DNA from: JAVBJN01 sp031546985
GTDB taxonomy: Bacteria > Bacteroidota > Bacteroidia > Chitinophagales > Chitinophagaceae
Reading direction: 5' to 3'
DNA: 64,000 bases
Assembly (NCBI GenBank): GCA_031546985.1
Contig: JAVBJN010000050.1
Location: 1-64,000 of the forward strand
Every line of letters begins with the position of its first letter. Within the stretch, counting starts at the first letter, position 1. Positions 22,997 to 31,622 of the stretch are shown piece by piece. The notes beneath the pieces were generated by a model. The model was given only the letters and a program-made list of their open reading frames with translations, was not told the origin of the DNA and made no database searches. The position numbers were made by a program, and so were the translations under genes.

Positions 22997-23163
22997 AGTC
23001 TTTTGGATTTTGGTCTGTGGTGGGTCTGTAACGGGCGCATCCGGGAACGGAGACCGGTTATCCTCCTGTTGCAGGAAGGCGTTCATGATTGGTTCTTTAG
23101 GTTAACAAACAATGAGGTATCTGGTGGTTAAATTATTCATTTTTTGCCAAATGGCCCAAAACA

Positions 23164-23177
23164 AGTGTACGTACACT
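23164..23177. promoter_or_regulatory. 14-bp palindrome
   Basis: AGTGTAC|GTACACT, perfectly symmetric, between the response regulator and the gldD terminator. Candidate operator. Confidence 0.45.
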
Positions 23178-23198
23178 CGTTTGCAGCCTTAAACCCAT

Positions 23199-23230
23199 AA
23201 AAAAACCGGCGCCATTAAGCACCGGTTTCT
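23199..23230 (-). terminator. Intrinsic terminator after gldD
   Basis: On the minus strand: ACCGGTGC / GCGCCGGT (one G-U pair) followed by seven T. Confidence 0.85.
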
Positions 23231-23248
23231 GGTATAGATGGTCAATAA

Positions 23249-23851
23249 TTATTTCCATTTCAGCGTTTCGATCAGGTGCCACATGTCTTGTTTAAGAAAG
23301 GCATTTACCGGCAGGAGCGAATCGGCGTTGGGCGCTACATCAAAATACAAAGCCCCCCGCAGAAAGTTGTGCGTAGAGTCGGTTACGTAAAACTGGTTGG
23401 CCGTAGCAGCGTTGCCGCCTACGGTGTAAAACACGCCATGCACATTCGGGTGCTGAGTGCCCAGGATAATGGAATCGTAGATGTAATCGGCTTTTTTGGA
23501 GTGCCAGAATACCGACAGTTTATACGCGTCATCGAGCAGGTGCGTAAAGGTGTTTTTGGTGTCGATGGTTTTGTAAGTCATGTATACTTTACCACCCAGC
23601 TCCGGAAACTCCAGGTTTACCCAATAAGGGTTTTCGGGGCGCGCGTCAAAAAACTGTGTGTCTTTTACGATGCGGGCATATACAGGGTATTCGAAACTGT
23701 AAGGAAATCCCGGTTCGTCAAAAAGCTGGTATTTTCTTTCTGGCAGCTGCACCCTCGAGTAGCCTCTTGGCTTAGGCATAAAATCGGGCTCGCAGGCAGT
23801 CAATTGCATTAATGCCAATACGGGGAGTAAATAAAAAAGGCCTTTCTTCAC
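23249..23851 (-). CDS. gldD: Gliding motility lipoprotein GldD
   Basis: 200 residues. Lipobox LTAC with lipidated C20, then DFMPKPRGYSRVQLPERKYQ and FPYSFEYPVYARI, which is the typical GldD opening. GldD is an envelope lipoprotein needed for gliding and function of the type IX secretion machinery in Flavobacterium; its biochemical role is not settled. It starts 3 bases after gldE, so the two are coupled, and the order mutY-ssb-gldE-gldD is widely kept in Bacteroidota. A terminator follows. Confidence 0.92.
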   Translation of the reverse strand: MKKGLFYLLPVLALMQLTACEPDFMPKPRGYSRVQLPERKYQLFDEPGFPYSFEYPVYARIVKDTQFFDARPENPYWVNLEFPELGGKVYMTYKTIDTKNTFTHLLDDAYKLSVFWHSKKADYIYDSIILGTQHPNVHGVFYTVGGNAATANQFYVTDSTHNFLRGALYFDVAPNADSLLPVNAFLKQDMWHLIETLKWK

Positions 23852-23854
23852 TTG

Positions 23855-25240
23855 TTAATCTATTTCTGATTGTTCGGGATTAATGCTCACTTTTACTTTC
23901 TGGATGCGGTTCTTTTCAATCTCCAGCACGGTAAAGCTGTATTCTTTATACATAATTACTTCGTTGGCCAGCGGAAACTTGCCTGAGAGCTCCAGCAGCA
24001 GACCACCCAGCGAATCGCTTTCGCCGCGCACCTGGTCAAAATCTTCTACGTTTACATTAAGCACCCGGCACACATCGTTCAGCAATGTTTTTCCTTCAAA
24101 GATGAAGTTGTTATCGTCCAGCTTCTTAAAGTTCAGATCATCTTCGTCAAACTCATCGCGTATATCGCCAATCACTTCTTCCATAATGTCTTCCAGGGTT
24201 ACAATACCACTGGTGCCGCCAAACTCATCTACCACTACAGCAAGATGAATGCGTTTAAGCTGAAACTCGCGCAGCAGATCTTCGATCATTTTGCTCTCAT
24301 GCACAAAGTAAGCCGGGCGCAAAAGGGTGGTCCAGTCAAAATCGCCCTGCTCCACATACGGCAGCAGGTCTTTGGTGTGGATCATACCAATAATATGGTC
24401 CAGGTTGTCTTTATACACCGGCATACGGGAGTAGCCCGCTTCTACCACTTTTTGCTGTACTTCTCTAAAAGTCAGCTTGTCTTTCAGCCCCACCACATCG
24501 AGGCGGGTATGCATAATCTGCTTCACGGCAATGTCGCTGAACTTTACAATGCCTTTAAAAATGTTTACCTCTTCTTTGGTAGCCGAGTGGCCCACGGTAA
24601 GCTCAATGGCATGTTCAAATTCTTCGTTGCTTACATTTTTCTGCTTGTGGTTGGTAAGCCTGGTTTCGATAAAAGAAGAAGAGCTCACCAGCCAGTTGCT
24701 CAACGGAGAGAACAGGGTGTTGAATATCTGCAGGAAAGGTGCAGAGAAAAAAGCCATACGCATATTGCGTTGGGTGGCATATACTTTAGGCAATACTTCG
24801 CCAAACAATACAAGGAAGAAGGTAACGGCAGTAACCTGCACCAGGAAAGAGGTGAGGTAATGCATGTTGGGGCTTATATCGGCCGGTATCCAGGCGCTCA
24901 GAAATTGCTCTACCATCATATTGGTACAGATGATAACGCCCAGGTTAATAAAGTTGTTGGATATAAGGATGGTAGCCAGCAGCTTTTGCGGATTATCGAG
25001 CAGGTTTACGATAGAGCGTGCGCCTGGTTCCTGTTTGGTTTTCAGGTAGTTGATATCCTTAGAGGTCATGGAAAAGAATGCGATTTCGGCTCCGGAAAGG
25101 ATGGCAGAGAAAAGCAGTAAAATCAGAATGATGATGATCAGTGCCGGAAACGAAACGGCCATGCCGGCCTGGGGCATGGAGGCATCTGCCAGTAAAAGAG
25201 AAAAATTGGTCAACGGTTCACCTTCCGAAATACTTTCCAA
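23855..25240 (-). CDS. gldE: Gliding motility protein GldE (CNNM/CBS/CorC-type membrane protein)
   Basis: 461 residues. The N-terminal half holds the CNNM (DUF21) transmembrane block: about 30-50, 90-112, 125-148 (LIIIILILLLFSAILSGAEIAFF is the first). Two CBS domains follow at about 215-335 (MHTRLDVVGL; VHESKMIEDLLREF; VDEFGGTSGIVTLEDIMEEVIGDI given by position), and a CorC/HlyC C-terminal domain ends the protein. GldE is related to magnesium/cobalt transporters, and overexpressed gldE can rescue some gldD mutants. It is coupled to gldD and has its own -7 element inside the ssb 3' end. Confidence 0.92.
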   Translation of the reverse strand: MESISEGEPLTNFSLLLADASMPQAGMAVSFPALIIIILILLLFSAILSGAEIAFFSMTSKDINYLKTKQEPGARSIVNLLDNPQKLLATILISNNFINLGVIICTNMMVEQFLSAWIPADISPNMHYLTSFLVQVTAVTFFLVLFGEVLPKVYATQRNMRMAFFSAPFLQIFNTLFSPLSNWLVSSSSFIETRLTNHKQKNVSNEEFEHAIELTVGHSATKEEVNIFKGIVKFSDIAVKQIMHTRLDVVGLKDKLTFREVQQKVVEAGYSRMPVYKDNLDHIIGMIHTKDLLPYVEQGDFDWTTLLRPAYFVHESKMIEDLLREFQLKRIHLAVVVDEFGGTSGIVTLEDIMEEVIGDIRDEFDEDDLNFKKLDDNNFIFEGKTLLNDVCRVLNVNVEDFDQVRGESDSLGGLLLELSGKFPLANEVIMYKEYSFTVLEIEKNRIQKVKVSINPEQSEID

Positions 25241-25313
25241 GTTGCTGTGTTTTAGTTAACAATAAAATCGGGAAAGAACCTCAGTGTTATAAGACCAAGA
25301 ATCTTCCCCGAAA

Positions 25314-25321
25314 CAAATATA
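25314..25321 (-). promoter_or_regulatory. -7 element TATATTTG of gldE
   Basis: Perfect TAnnTTTG on the minus strand, about 75 bases before the gldE start and just past the ssb stop. Confidence 0.6.
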
Positions 25322-25333
25322 TACGAATTTTCT

Positions 25334-25804
25334 TTAGAAAGGCAGATCGCCGCCTTCAATCCCGCTGCCCGCAAAAGGATCAATATGATCGATGGCGCCG
25401 GTTTCAGGGGGCATGTGTGTGTTGTGTATGGGTTCCTCGCCCATGTGGCCCGAATTGGAGTGGTTGCCATCGGCGCGTTTGTCGAGCATAACCAGGTTAT
25501 CGCCCACAATTTCGGTAGCATACCGGCGGTTCTTATCCTTATCTTCCCAGCTCCGGGTGCGCAGGCGCCCTTCGATGTATACAAGGCTGCCTTTGTGCAG
25601 GTATTTCTGCGCCAGCTCTGCCAGTCCTCTCCAGAGTACAATGGTGTGCCATTCTGTTTGCGACACCAGTTTGCCGTTTCTGTCTTTGAATGTTTCGGTG
25701 GTCGCCAGCGGAAATTTGGCTACCGCAATATTGCCTTCCAGGTATTGCACATCCGGATCCTTACCTAAATTGCCAATGAGCGTAACACGGTTTACACCTC
25801 TCAT
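25334..25804 (-). CDS. ssb: Single-stranded DNA-binding protein
   Basis: 156 residues. OB-fold core: MRGVNRVTLIGNLGKDPDVQ, then WHTIVLWRGLAELAQKYLHKG and SLVYIEGRLRTRSW. A Gly/His/Met-rich linker leads to the acidic tip GGDLPF that binds partner proteins. It coats single-stranded DNA in replication, repair and recombination. The order mutY, ssb, gldE, gldD reads in one direction and is characteristic of this phylum. Confidence 0.95.
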   Translation of the reverse strand: MRGVNRVTLIGNLGKDPDVQYLEGNIAVAKFPLATTETFKDRNGKLVSQTEWHTIVLWRGLAELAQKYLHKGSLVYIEGRLRTRSWEDKDKNRRYATEIVGDNLVMLDKRADGNHSNSGHMGEEPIHNTHMPPETGAIDHIDPFAGSGIEGGDLPF

Positions 25805-25893
25805 GATTTAGTCTTTAGTTTTTAAACAATTCGCATCGTCAATATAAACCTAAAATATGTAAAAAAACTAATTTAAGCAACTTCGAAAGTGAA

Positions 25894-26982
25894 TTATTTA
25901 AAAAACTCCGTAAGTGTTACTGTTTCATCCTGCATAAATTGGTTTAAGATTTTAGGATAAGCGTACTGTTTAAGGGTAGCCGCCGGGATGGCTTGCCAGC
26001 CATTTGCCTCGGCTCCTGCAGGCAAGTGCGCAGCTGTTGCAAAAACGAATATTGCATGAATATGCTGGTGGGTAAGCGCCTGGGTATATGTTTTAGAAAC
26101 AGCCTTAATAGTGGCTCCTGCAAACTGTGCCTCCAGCTGGCTGGCAATAAAAGATGCATCTGTAAGCTGCTCAGCCGTTTGCACTTCGGCGAGCGGAAAC
26201 GTAAACAGGTTGTGCCATATGTCTTTGGCCGTGCGCTTGTGCACCAATGTTTGGTTACCAGCCCTTATTGTAAAGAAAATAAAGTAGCGGTGTTTCCGGC
26301 TGATCTTCTTGGCCTTATAGGGGAGCGATGCTACAAGGTCGTTCTGGTAGGCAAAGCAAAAATCTTTCATCACGCAATTGGGGCAGTCGGGCGACTTGGG
26401 TACACACACCGTAGCGCCAAAGTCCATAATGGCCTGGTTATATTCTGCAGGGTTGTGGTGTGGCAGCAGTTCTTGCGCCATGTCGGCAAATTGCTTTTTG
26501 CCCTCGGTGCTATCGGTAGCGGTAAGCACGCCAAATACCCGCGACAGGATGCGGTACACATTGCCATCCACTACAGCATGCGGCGCATCGTAAGCAAAAG
26601 ATGCGATAGCGGCAGCGGTATAAGGACCAACGCCTTTTAACTTTCGTATTTCATCATACGTTTTGGGAAACACGCCATTCAGTTCTCTGGCAATGTAGCG
26701 TGCGGTAAAAAGCAGGTTTCTGCAACGCGAATAGTAGCCTAAACCCTCCCAAAGCTTAAAAACTTCGTCATCCGGGGCCTCTGCCAAAAAAAATATTTCA
26801 GGATATTTTTCGGTAAAACGTTGATAATAAGGCAGTCCCTGCTCCACGCGGGTTTGCTGAAGCATAATTTCTGAAAGCCATATCCTGTAAGGGTCTCTGA
26901 CGTTTTTCCAGGGCATGGAACGGGTGTTCTGCATGCGGTTCCAGAGCAACAGGTTTTGTGCGAATAATTCGTTAACTTTCAA
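25894..26982 (-). CDS. mutY: A/G-specific adenine glycosylase MutY
   Basis: 362 residues. Helix-hairpin-helix KGVGPYTAAAIASFAY near 110-125, followed by the catalytic Asp in HAVVDGNVYRIL, and the [4Fe-4S] ligands in CVPKSPDCPNCVMKDFC (C-x6-C-x2-C-x5-C) near 190-207. The C-terminal NUDIX-like domain (RKHRYFIFFTIRAGNQTLVHK) recognises 8-oxoguanine. It removes A opposite 8-oxoG. It is divergent from the HU gene; no clear promoter element of its own is visible. Confidence 0.94.
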   Translation of the reverse strand: MKVNELFAQNLLLWNRMQNTRSMPWKNVRDPYRIWLSEIMLQQTRVEQGLPYYQRFTEKYPEIFFLAEAPDDEVFKLWEGLGYYSRCRNLLFTARYIARELNGVFPKTYDEIRKLKGVGPYTAAAIASFAYDAPHAVVDGNVYRILSRVFGVLTATDSTEGKKQFADMAQELLPHHNPAEYNQAIMDFGATVCVPKSPDCPNCVMKDFCFAYQNDLVASLPYKAKKISRKHRYFIFFTIRAGNQTLVHKRTAKDIWHNLFTFPLAEVQTAEQLTDASFIASQLEAQFAGATIKAVSKTYTQALTHQHIHAIFVFATAAHLPAGAEANGWQAIPAATLKQYAYPKILNQFMQDETVTLTEFFK

Positions 26983-27008
26983 AATATTATCATTTTTAGT
27001 AAAATCAC

Positions 27009-27041
27009 TTGAGGAATAAAACTAATTTTTAAGTATTTTTG
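27009..27041 (+). promoter_or_regulatory. Promoter of the HU gene
   Basis: TTG at 27009-27011 and a perfect -7 TATTTTTG at 27034-27041, separated by 22 bases: the best complete promoter in the window. Confidence 0.65.
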
Positions 27042-27099
27042 TTTTAGTAAACTAACTGAGTATCAAAAAACTGTACTTTTTAATTAAAAACAACGCAAA

Positions 27100-27429
27100 A
27101 TGAGAAAAGCGGACATCATTAACAAAATCTCGGAAAAAACCGGGATACCCAAGGTTGATGTACTGGTGACACTGGAAGCCTTTTTTAAGGAGGTAAAAGA
27201 GAACATCAGCGTAGGCGAAAACATCTACATTCGCGGTTTTGGTAGTTTTATTACTAAAAAAAGAGCTGCAAAGATAGGTCGCAACATCAAGCGCAACGTT
27301 GCAGTAGAGATTCCGGAGCATTTTATTCCTGCTTTTAAACCTGCCAAAGAGTTTGTAGCAGAAGTAAAAAAACTGAGCACCGACGGTCATACTGCCAGCA
27401 CCAGCGGCAGCGATGAGATGGAAGATTAA
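27100..27429 (+). CDS. HU/IHF-family DNA-binding protein
   Basis: 109 residues. MRKADIINKISEKTGIPKVD at the start and the beta-arm region IYIRGFGSFITKKRAAKIGRN are typical of HU/IHF; FKPAKEF near residue 88 is the end of the fold. A short Ser/Gly/Asp tail follows. It bends and compacts DNA as a dimer. It is the gene called himD-like beside mutY in many Bacteroidota. Confidence 0.92.
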   Translation: MRKADIINKISEKTGIPKVDVLVTLEAFFKEVKENISVGENIYIRGFGSFITKKRAAKIGRNIKRNVAVEIPEHFIPAFKPAKEFVAEVKKLSTDGHTASTSGSDEMED

Positions 27430-27469
27430 TTCCATTGCATCCTTTTAACAGACTGGTTTTGGCAGGGCA

Positions 27470-28366
27470 GTGCGTAATGCGTACCTTCGCCAACCAAAAT
27501 CCAGGAATTTGCAAAAGGGTCAATTATTAGCAGGCGCAATCGCCATTGGAGTGGTCGGCGCCCTCTTCTTTTGGGGGAATACTAAACCTCCACAAAAAAA
27601 TACTCCGGCACCTACAGCGGCTACTGCAGAAGCAGGGCACGCTCATGATGTGGCGGAGGCCATCACCTTTGAAGAACTACTTGCATCAGCCAAAGCCAAG
27701 CTTAGTGCTGAACAGAATACCACACTTACCGGCATTGAGCAACAGGTAAAACGTGGCGATGTTCAGGACCAGCAAATGCACACCTACCACGCCTTAGCAC
27801 GGAAATGGGAAGATTTTAAAGACTTCCCAGTAGCAGCATATTATCATGCTGAAGCCGCTAAGTTGGAAAATTCCGAAAAAACGCTCACCTTTGCAGGAAA
27901 TTTGTTTTTGACCCTATTGTCAAAAACAGAGGATGTGCGTGTTAGAAAATGGGAAGCCTTACAGGCTATAGACTGCTTTCAAAAGGCGATCGACCTGAAC
28001 CCTGATAACGACACCCTTCAGATAGCATTGGCCTCCTGTTACATTGAAGGTACCGGAGAAACCATGCAGGGCGTTCAGTTGTTACTGGGTGTAACCCGTT
28101 CCAACCCCGATAACGTGCCAGCCAACCTTATTTTAGGTAGAATGGCAGTACAATCCGGCCAGTTTGATAAAGCTATCAAAAGGTTGGAGGAATTGGTATC
28201 TAAACACCCGGACAATAGTGAAGCAATGTATTTCCTTGCTGAGGCCTACAAAGGACAGGGACAAACCGATAAAGCGGTAGAGTGGTTTGAGAAGTGTAAG
28301 AAAAAGGTGAACAACCCTGAGTTCAGCAAAGAAATAGACAATTATATAGCAACGTTTAAGCACTAA
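27470..28366 (+). CDS. Membrane-anchored TPR protein
   Basis: 298 residues from a GTG at 27470. A TTG at 27509 may be the true start, because TACCTTCG at 27482-27489 looks like a -7 element lying inside the first codons. One transmembrane helix (about 19-36, LLAGAIAIGVVGALFFW) is followed by a Pro/Ala linker and several TPR units from about 110 (KWEDFKDFPVAAYYHAEAAK; ALQAIDCFQKAIDLNPDN; QSGQFDKAIKRLEELVSKHP; EAYKGQGQTDKAVEWFEKC). It probably scaffolds protein contacts outside the membrane. It lies between HU and ribonuclease G. Confidence 0.85.
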   Translation: MRNAYLRQPKSRNLQKGQLLAGAIAIGVVGALFFWGNTKPPQKNTPAPTAATAEAGHAHDVAEAITFEELLASAKAKLSAEQNTTLTGIEQQVKRGDVQDQQMHTYHALARKWEDFKDFPVAAYYHAEAAKLENSEKTLTFAGNLFLTLLSKTEDVRVRKWEALQAIDCFQKAIDLNPDNDTLQIALASCYIEGTGETMQGVQLLLGVTRSNPDNVPANLILGRMAVQSGQFDKAIKRLEELVSKHPDNSEAMYFLAEAYKGQGQTDKAVEWFEKCKKKVNNPEFSKEIDNYIATFKH

Positions 28367-28396
28367 TTTTTTATAAACTTTTAAACCCGGACTAAT

Positions 28397-28492
28397 ATGC
28401 CTTGCGGAAAAAAGAGAAAACGTCATAAGATTGCTACCCATAAGCGTAAAAAACGCCTGAGAAAGAATCGTCATAAGAAAAAGAACCGCTAG
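28397..28492 (+). CDS. Very small basic ribosomal-type protein (AURKAIP1/COX24 domain)
   Basis: 31 residues: MPCGKKRKRHKIATHKRKKR followed by LRKNRHKKKNR, with nearly two thirds Lys, Arg or His. This is the short AURKAIP1/COX24-type protein of Bacteroidota, related to the mycobacterial bS22 ribosomal protein. It probably sits on the ribosome; the basic composition supports RNA binding. It lies between the TPR gene and ribonuclease G and is easily missed because of its length. Confidence 0.85.
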   Translation: MPCGKKRKRHKIATHKRKKRLRKNRHKKKNR

Positions 28493-28515
28493 TTGGATCT
28501 TCCAACCGGTTTATA

Positions 28516-28555
28516 TTCCATCTGTTGCAAAGCCTACGCCAAGCAGCAGATGGAA
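28516..28555. other. 12-bp hairpin between the small ribosomal gene and ribonuclease G
   Basis: TTCCATCTGTTG pairs with CAGCAGATGGAA (one G-U) around a 16-base loop. No T run follows. A smaller TTGGA-TCT-TCCAA palindrome directly follows the stop codon (28493-28505). Possible processing site or weak terminator. Confidence 0.5.
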
Positions 28556-28654
28556 TTATATTCTTAGCATCGACAGATTTTTTCGTTGCACGGATGTACT
28601 TAATAAGACATTACCTGCATCCTTTACGAATGGTGTTTTGCATAATAAAGCTAA

Positions 28655-30211
28655 GTGAATAAGGAACTAATCATCAACGCATCCCCTGCGGGAGTAGAAA
28701 TAGCGCTTTTAGAAGATAAAAAACTGGTGGAGCTGCACTACGAGAGTAGTCACTCCGGGTTTAATGTGGGCGATCTTTACCTCGGTAAGGTTAAGAAGCT
28801 CATGCCTGGTCTGAACGCCGCTTTTGTTGATGTAGGTTTTGAAAAAGACGCTTTCCTGCATTATACAGATCTTAGCCCCTACATTCGCTCGCTCATGAAG
28901 TTTACCAACATGGGCATCAGCGATAAAACCCCTGGTGGGTTCGACTTTGGCCAGTTCCGGATGGAAGAAGAAATTCTCAAAACCGGCAAAATAACGGATG
29001 TACTCAACGGTAAACCCGATATACTGGTTCAGATCCTTAAAGAACCCATCTCCTCCAAAGGTCCCCGTCTCAGTTGCGAAGTATCCCTGCCCGGCAGGTT
29101 TGTAGTTATCACTCCCTTTAATGATGTAGTAGCCGTATCCAAGAAGATCCATTCTTCTGAAGAGCGTAAGCGCCTGCAACGTATTGTGGAAAGCATTAAG
29201 CCCAAAAACTTTGGGGTTATTGTACGTACTGCAGCCGAAGGAAAGAATACTGCCGAGCTGCATGAAGACCTCATGCAACTGGCCGCTACCTGGAAAACCA
29301 TTCAGCTTAACCTGCGCAATGCCAAATCGCCACAGAAAATTCTGAGCGAACAGGATAAAACCACGAGCATCCTGCGCGATCTGCTGAACGATTCTTTTCA
29401 GCGTATTGTGATCAACGACCGCCAGATGGTGGCCGAAACCAAGAGCTATATTGAGAAAATAGCGCCGGAAAAAACCGAGATCGTTTCGCTCTACAACAAT
29501 GCTTCCCCGATTTTTGACCAGCATGGTGTAACCAAACAGGTGAAAGCCGCTTTTGGTAAAACCGTACACATGGATAGCGGCGCATACCTGGTGATAGAAC
29601 ACACCGAGGCCCTGCACGTTATTGATGTAAACAGTGGTCATAAAAACGTAAGCAACAACCAGGAGCAAAACGCCCTGAGCACCAACCTCGAAGCAGCAGC
29701 CGAAATCGCACGCCAGTTAAGGCTGCGCGATCTGGGTGGCATTATCATCATCGACTTTATCGATATGAAACTGCCCGATAACAAAAAGCAGCTGTTCCAG
29801 GAAATGGAGCAATTCATGGCTACCGACCGTGCACGCCATACCATTCTCCCCATCTCCAAATTCGGCCTGATGCAGATTACGCGTCAGCGTCTGAAACCCG
29901 AAATCAATATCAGCACCGCAGAAACCTGCCCGGCCTGTAAAGGAACCGGTAAAATTGGTCCTACCATGCTGATTGCCGACGATCTGGAGAAAACCATCCA
30001 ATACCTTACTACGCAGCAGCACAACAAGCTGGAGCTGCATACACACCCCATTGTACGGGCTTACCTCACCAAAGGGCTCTTCTTTAGCAGCCTGCAGTGG
30101 AAATGGTACCGCAAGTTTAAACAATGGATTACCATCAAGGCCGATCAGAATTATCACCTTACCGAATACCATTTCTTCGACAAGCAAACCGAAGAAGAGA
30201 TTAAACTGTAG
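28655..30211 (+). CDS. rng: Ribonuclease E/G family (RNase G)
   Basis: 518 residues with a GTG start. S1-like RNA-binding domain at about 30-130 (GDLYLGKVKKLMPGLNAAFVDVG). The catalytic DNase-I-like region has the metal Asp residues in HVIDVNSGHKNVS near 325-337 and GGIIIIDFIDMK near 364-375, and the zinc-link CPACKGTGKIG near 427 joins subunits. It cleaves single-stranded RNA for rRNA maturation and mRNA decay. The upstream basic ribosomal-type gene is a fitting neighbour. Confidence 0.93.
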   Translation: MNKELIINASPAGVEIALLEDKKLVELHYESSHSGFNVGDLYLGKVKKLMPGLNAAFVDVGFEKDAFLHYTDLSPYIRSLMKFTNMGISDKTPGGFDFGQFRMEEEILKTGKITDVLNGKPDILVQILKEPISSKGPRLSCEVSLPGRFVVITPFNDVVAVSKKIHSSEERKRLQRIVESIKPKNFGVIVRTAAEGKNTAELHEDLMQLAATWKTIQLNLRNAKSPQKILSEQDKTTSILRDLLNDSFQRIVINDRQMVAETKSYIEKIAPEKTEIVSLYNNASPIFDQHGVTKQVKAAFGKTVHMDSGAYLVIEHTEALHVIDVNSGHKNVSNNQEQNALSTNLEAAAEIARQLRLRDLGGIIIIDFIDMKLPDNKKQLFQEMEQFMATDRARHTILPISKFGLMQITRQRLKPEINISTAETCPACKGTGKIGPTMLIADDLEKTIQYLTTQQHNKLELHTHPIVRAYLTKGLFFSSLQWKWYRKFKQWITIKADQNYHLTEYHFFDKQTEEEIKL

Positions 30212-30285
30212 CAGGTAAACAGTAGCAGTACGCTGGTTGCAGTATGTTATTCATATTGCAATATTTGTTTATTTATCGTAATTTC

Positions 30286-30305
30286 AGGATAGCCAAATCT
30301 ATCCT
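30286..30305 (+). promoter_or_regulatory. Hairpin just before the patatin start codon
   Basis: AGGATAG - CCAAAT - CTATCCT, ending two bases before the ATG at 30308. It would cover the ribosome entry site. Confidence 0.5.
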
Positions 30306-30307
30306 GT

Positions 30308-31561
30308 ATGAGTGATATTGCATACATCCTCAACGATCCCATCATTCGCCAGCGCATTCAGCAGCTGCAAGAAGAAAACATTATTGTATCGGATATTGTA
30401 GACGATGCCGGCCACCAGTATGTAGACCTTGTGCTTGAGGGCGGAGGCACACTGGGCATGGCCTTGCTGGGCTATATCTACACCCTGGAGCAGGTAGGTA
30501 TCCGTTTTTTGGGCATTGGAGGCGCATCTGCAGGCGCTATAGCAGCGCTGTTGCTGGCAGCCGGCCCCATTGATGAAGCCCGCTCCGAATGGATGATCAA
30601 AAAAGTGGCTTCCAAAGATTTTAATGAATTTGTAGATGGCGATAAAGACGCCAAAGAGTTTATCCAGAATGTACTGTTGCAGAAGGGTAAAGACAGCCAC
30701 ATGATAGATACTCTGCGGCGTGCCTGGTATTTTACCTGCATTATAGACAATCTCTCTTCCAATAAAAAAGGGCTCAACCCAGGCGATAATTTTCACAAAT
30801 GGCTTACCGAGATCTTGCAGGAACGGGGCATTAGCAATTATGGCCAGATGCGCGATATGCGGTTGAAAAAACCCAAAGGCCTGCGCAATAAGGTAACCAA
30901 CGATATGCTGGAAGATGAGTTTAACGAGAGCTATGTAGAGCTGGGTATTGTGGCTGCTGATGTAACCACCGAAACCCGGGCTGTTTTTCCACGAATGGGC
31001 GCTTTGTATTATTACGATGTAAGCCAGGCCAACCCAGCCGATTTTGTGCGGGCATCTATGTCTATTCCGCTATTCTTCCAGCCTTTTGAGATTGGCAATA
31101 TTCCCCGCAGCGATGCGCACCAGCAGCTATGGAGCACCACCTGTAATTACTTTGGTACCATACCGGAGCGGGCCGTTTTTGTAGATGGGGGCATCTTGTC
31201 TAACTTCCCGATCGATATTTTTCACAACTACCAGAAGATACCCGCTTCGCCTACTTTTGGTGTTAAGATTGGTTTTGACCGTACGCGGCAAAACGAAACC
31301 AAAGGGTTTCTCGATTTTATGGGCGCCATTTTCTGGTCATCGGCGCACAGCCTGGATAATGAGTTTATACACCGCAATCCCGATTTCCGGCAGCTGGTAT
31401 CTTTTATAGACTATAACACCAAACAGTTTAGCTGGCTCGATTTTGACCTCGATAACGATGAAAAGCTGGAACTGTTTAAGCGTGGGGTAGAATGTGCCTG
31501 CCTTTTTCTCAACCATTTTAACTGGGATAAATACAAGGCTTCGCGCAGCATAGCAGATTAA
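30308..31561 (+). CDS. Patatin-like phospholipase
   Basis: 417 residues. The oxyanion motif is LEGGGTLGMA (44-52) and the nucleophile elbow is G72-A-S74-A-G76. The catalytic Asp lies in VDGGILSNFP near residue 292. All catalytic parts are present. Patatins hydrolyse acyl groups from phospholipids or other lipids. It is a single gene, preceded by a hairpin that touches the start codon, so translation may be controlled. No signal peptide is seen, so it is likely cytoplasmic or membrane-associated from inside. Confidence 0.9.
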   Translation: MSDIAYILNDPIIRQRIQQLQEENIIVSDIVDDAGHQYVDLVLEGGGTLGMALLGYIYTLEQVGIRFLGIGGASAGAIAALLLAAGPIDEARSEWMIKKVASKDFNEFVDGDKDAKEFIQNVLLQKGKDSHMIDTLRRAWYFTCIIDNLSSNKKGLNPGDNFHKWLTEILQERGISNYGQMRDMRLKKPKGLRNKVTNDMLEDEFNESYVELGIVAADVTTETRAVFPRMGALYYYDVSQANPADFVRASMSIPLFFQPFEIGNIPRSDAHQQLWSTTCNYFGTIPERAVFVDGGILSNFPIDIFHNYQKIPASPTFGVKIGFDRTRQNETKGFLDFMGAIFWSSAHSLDNEFIHRNPDFRQLVSFIDYNTKQFSWLDFDLDNDEKLELFKRGVECACLFLNHFNWDKYKASRSIAD

Positions 31562-31567
31562 CATAAA

Positions 31568-31598
31568 AAGAAAACCCCGGCAATGCTGCCGAGGTTTC
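31568..31598 (-). terminator. Intrinsic terminator between convergent genes
   Basis: On the minus strand AAACCTCGGCA / TGCCGGGGTTT with one mismatch, followed by a T-rich tail. Serves the beta-barrel gene and probably also ends patatin transcription. Confidence 0.8.
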
Positions 31599-31622
31599 TG
31601 ATATTCTTTTTTGCAGTAGCAA

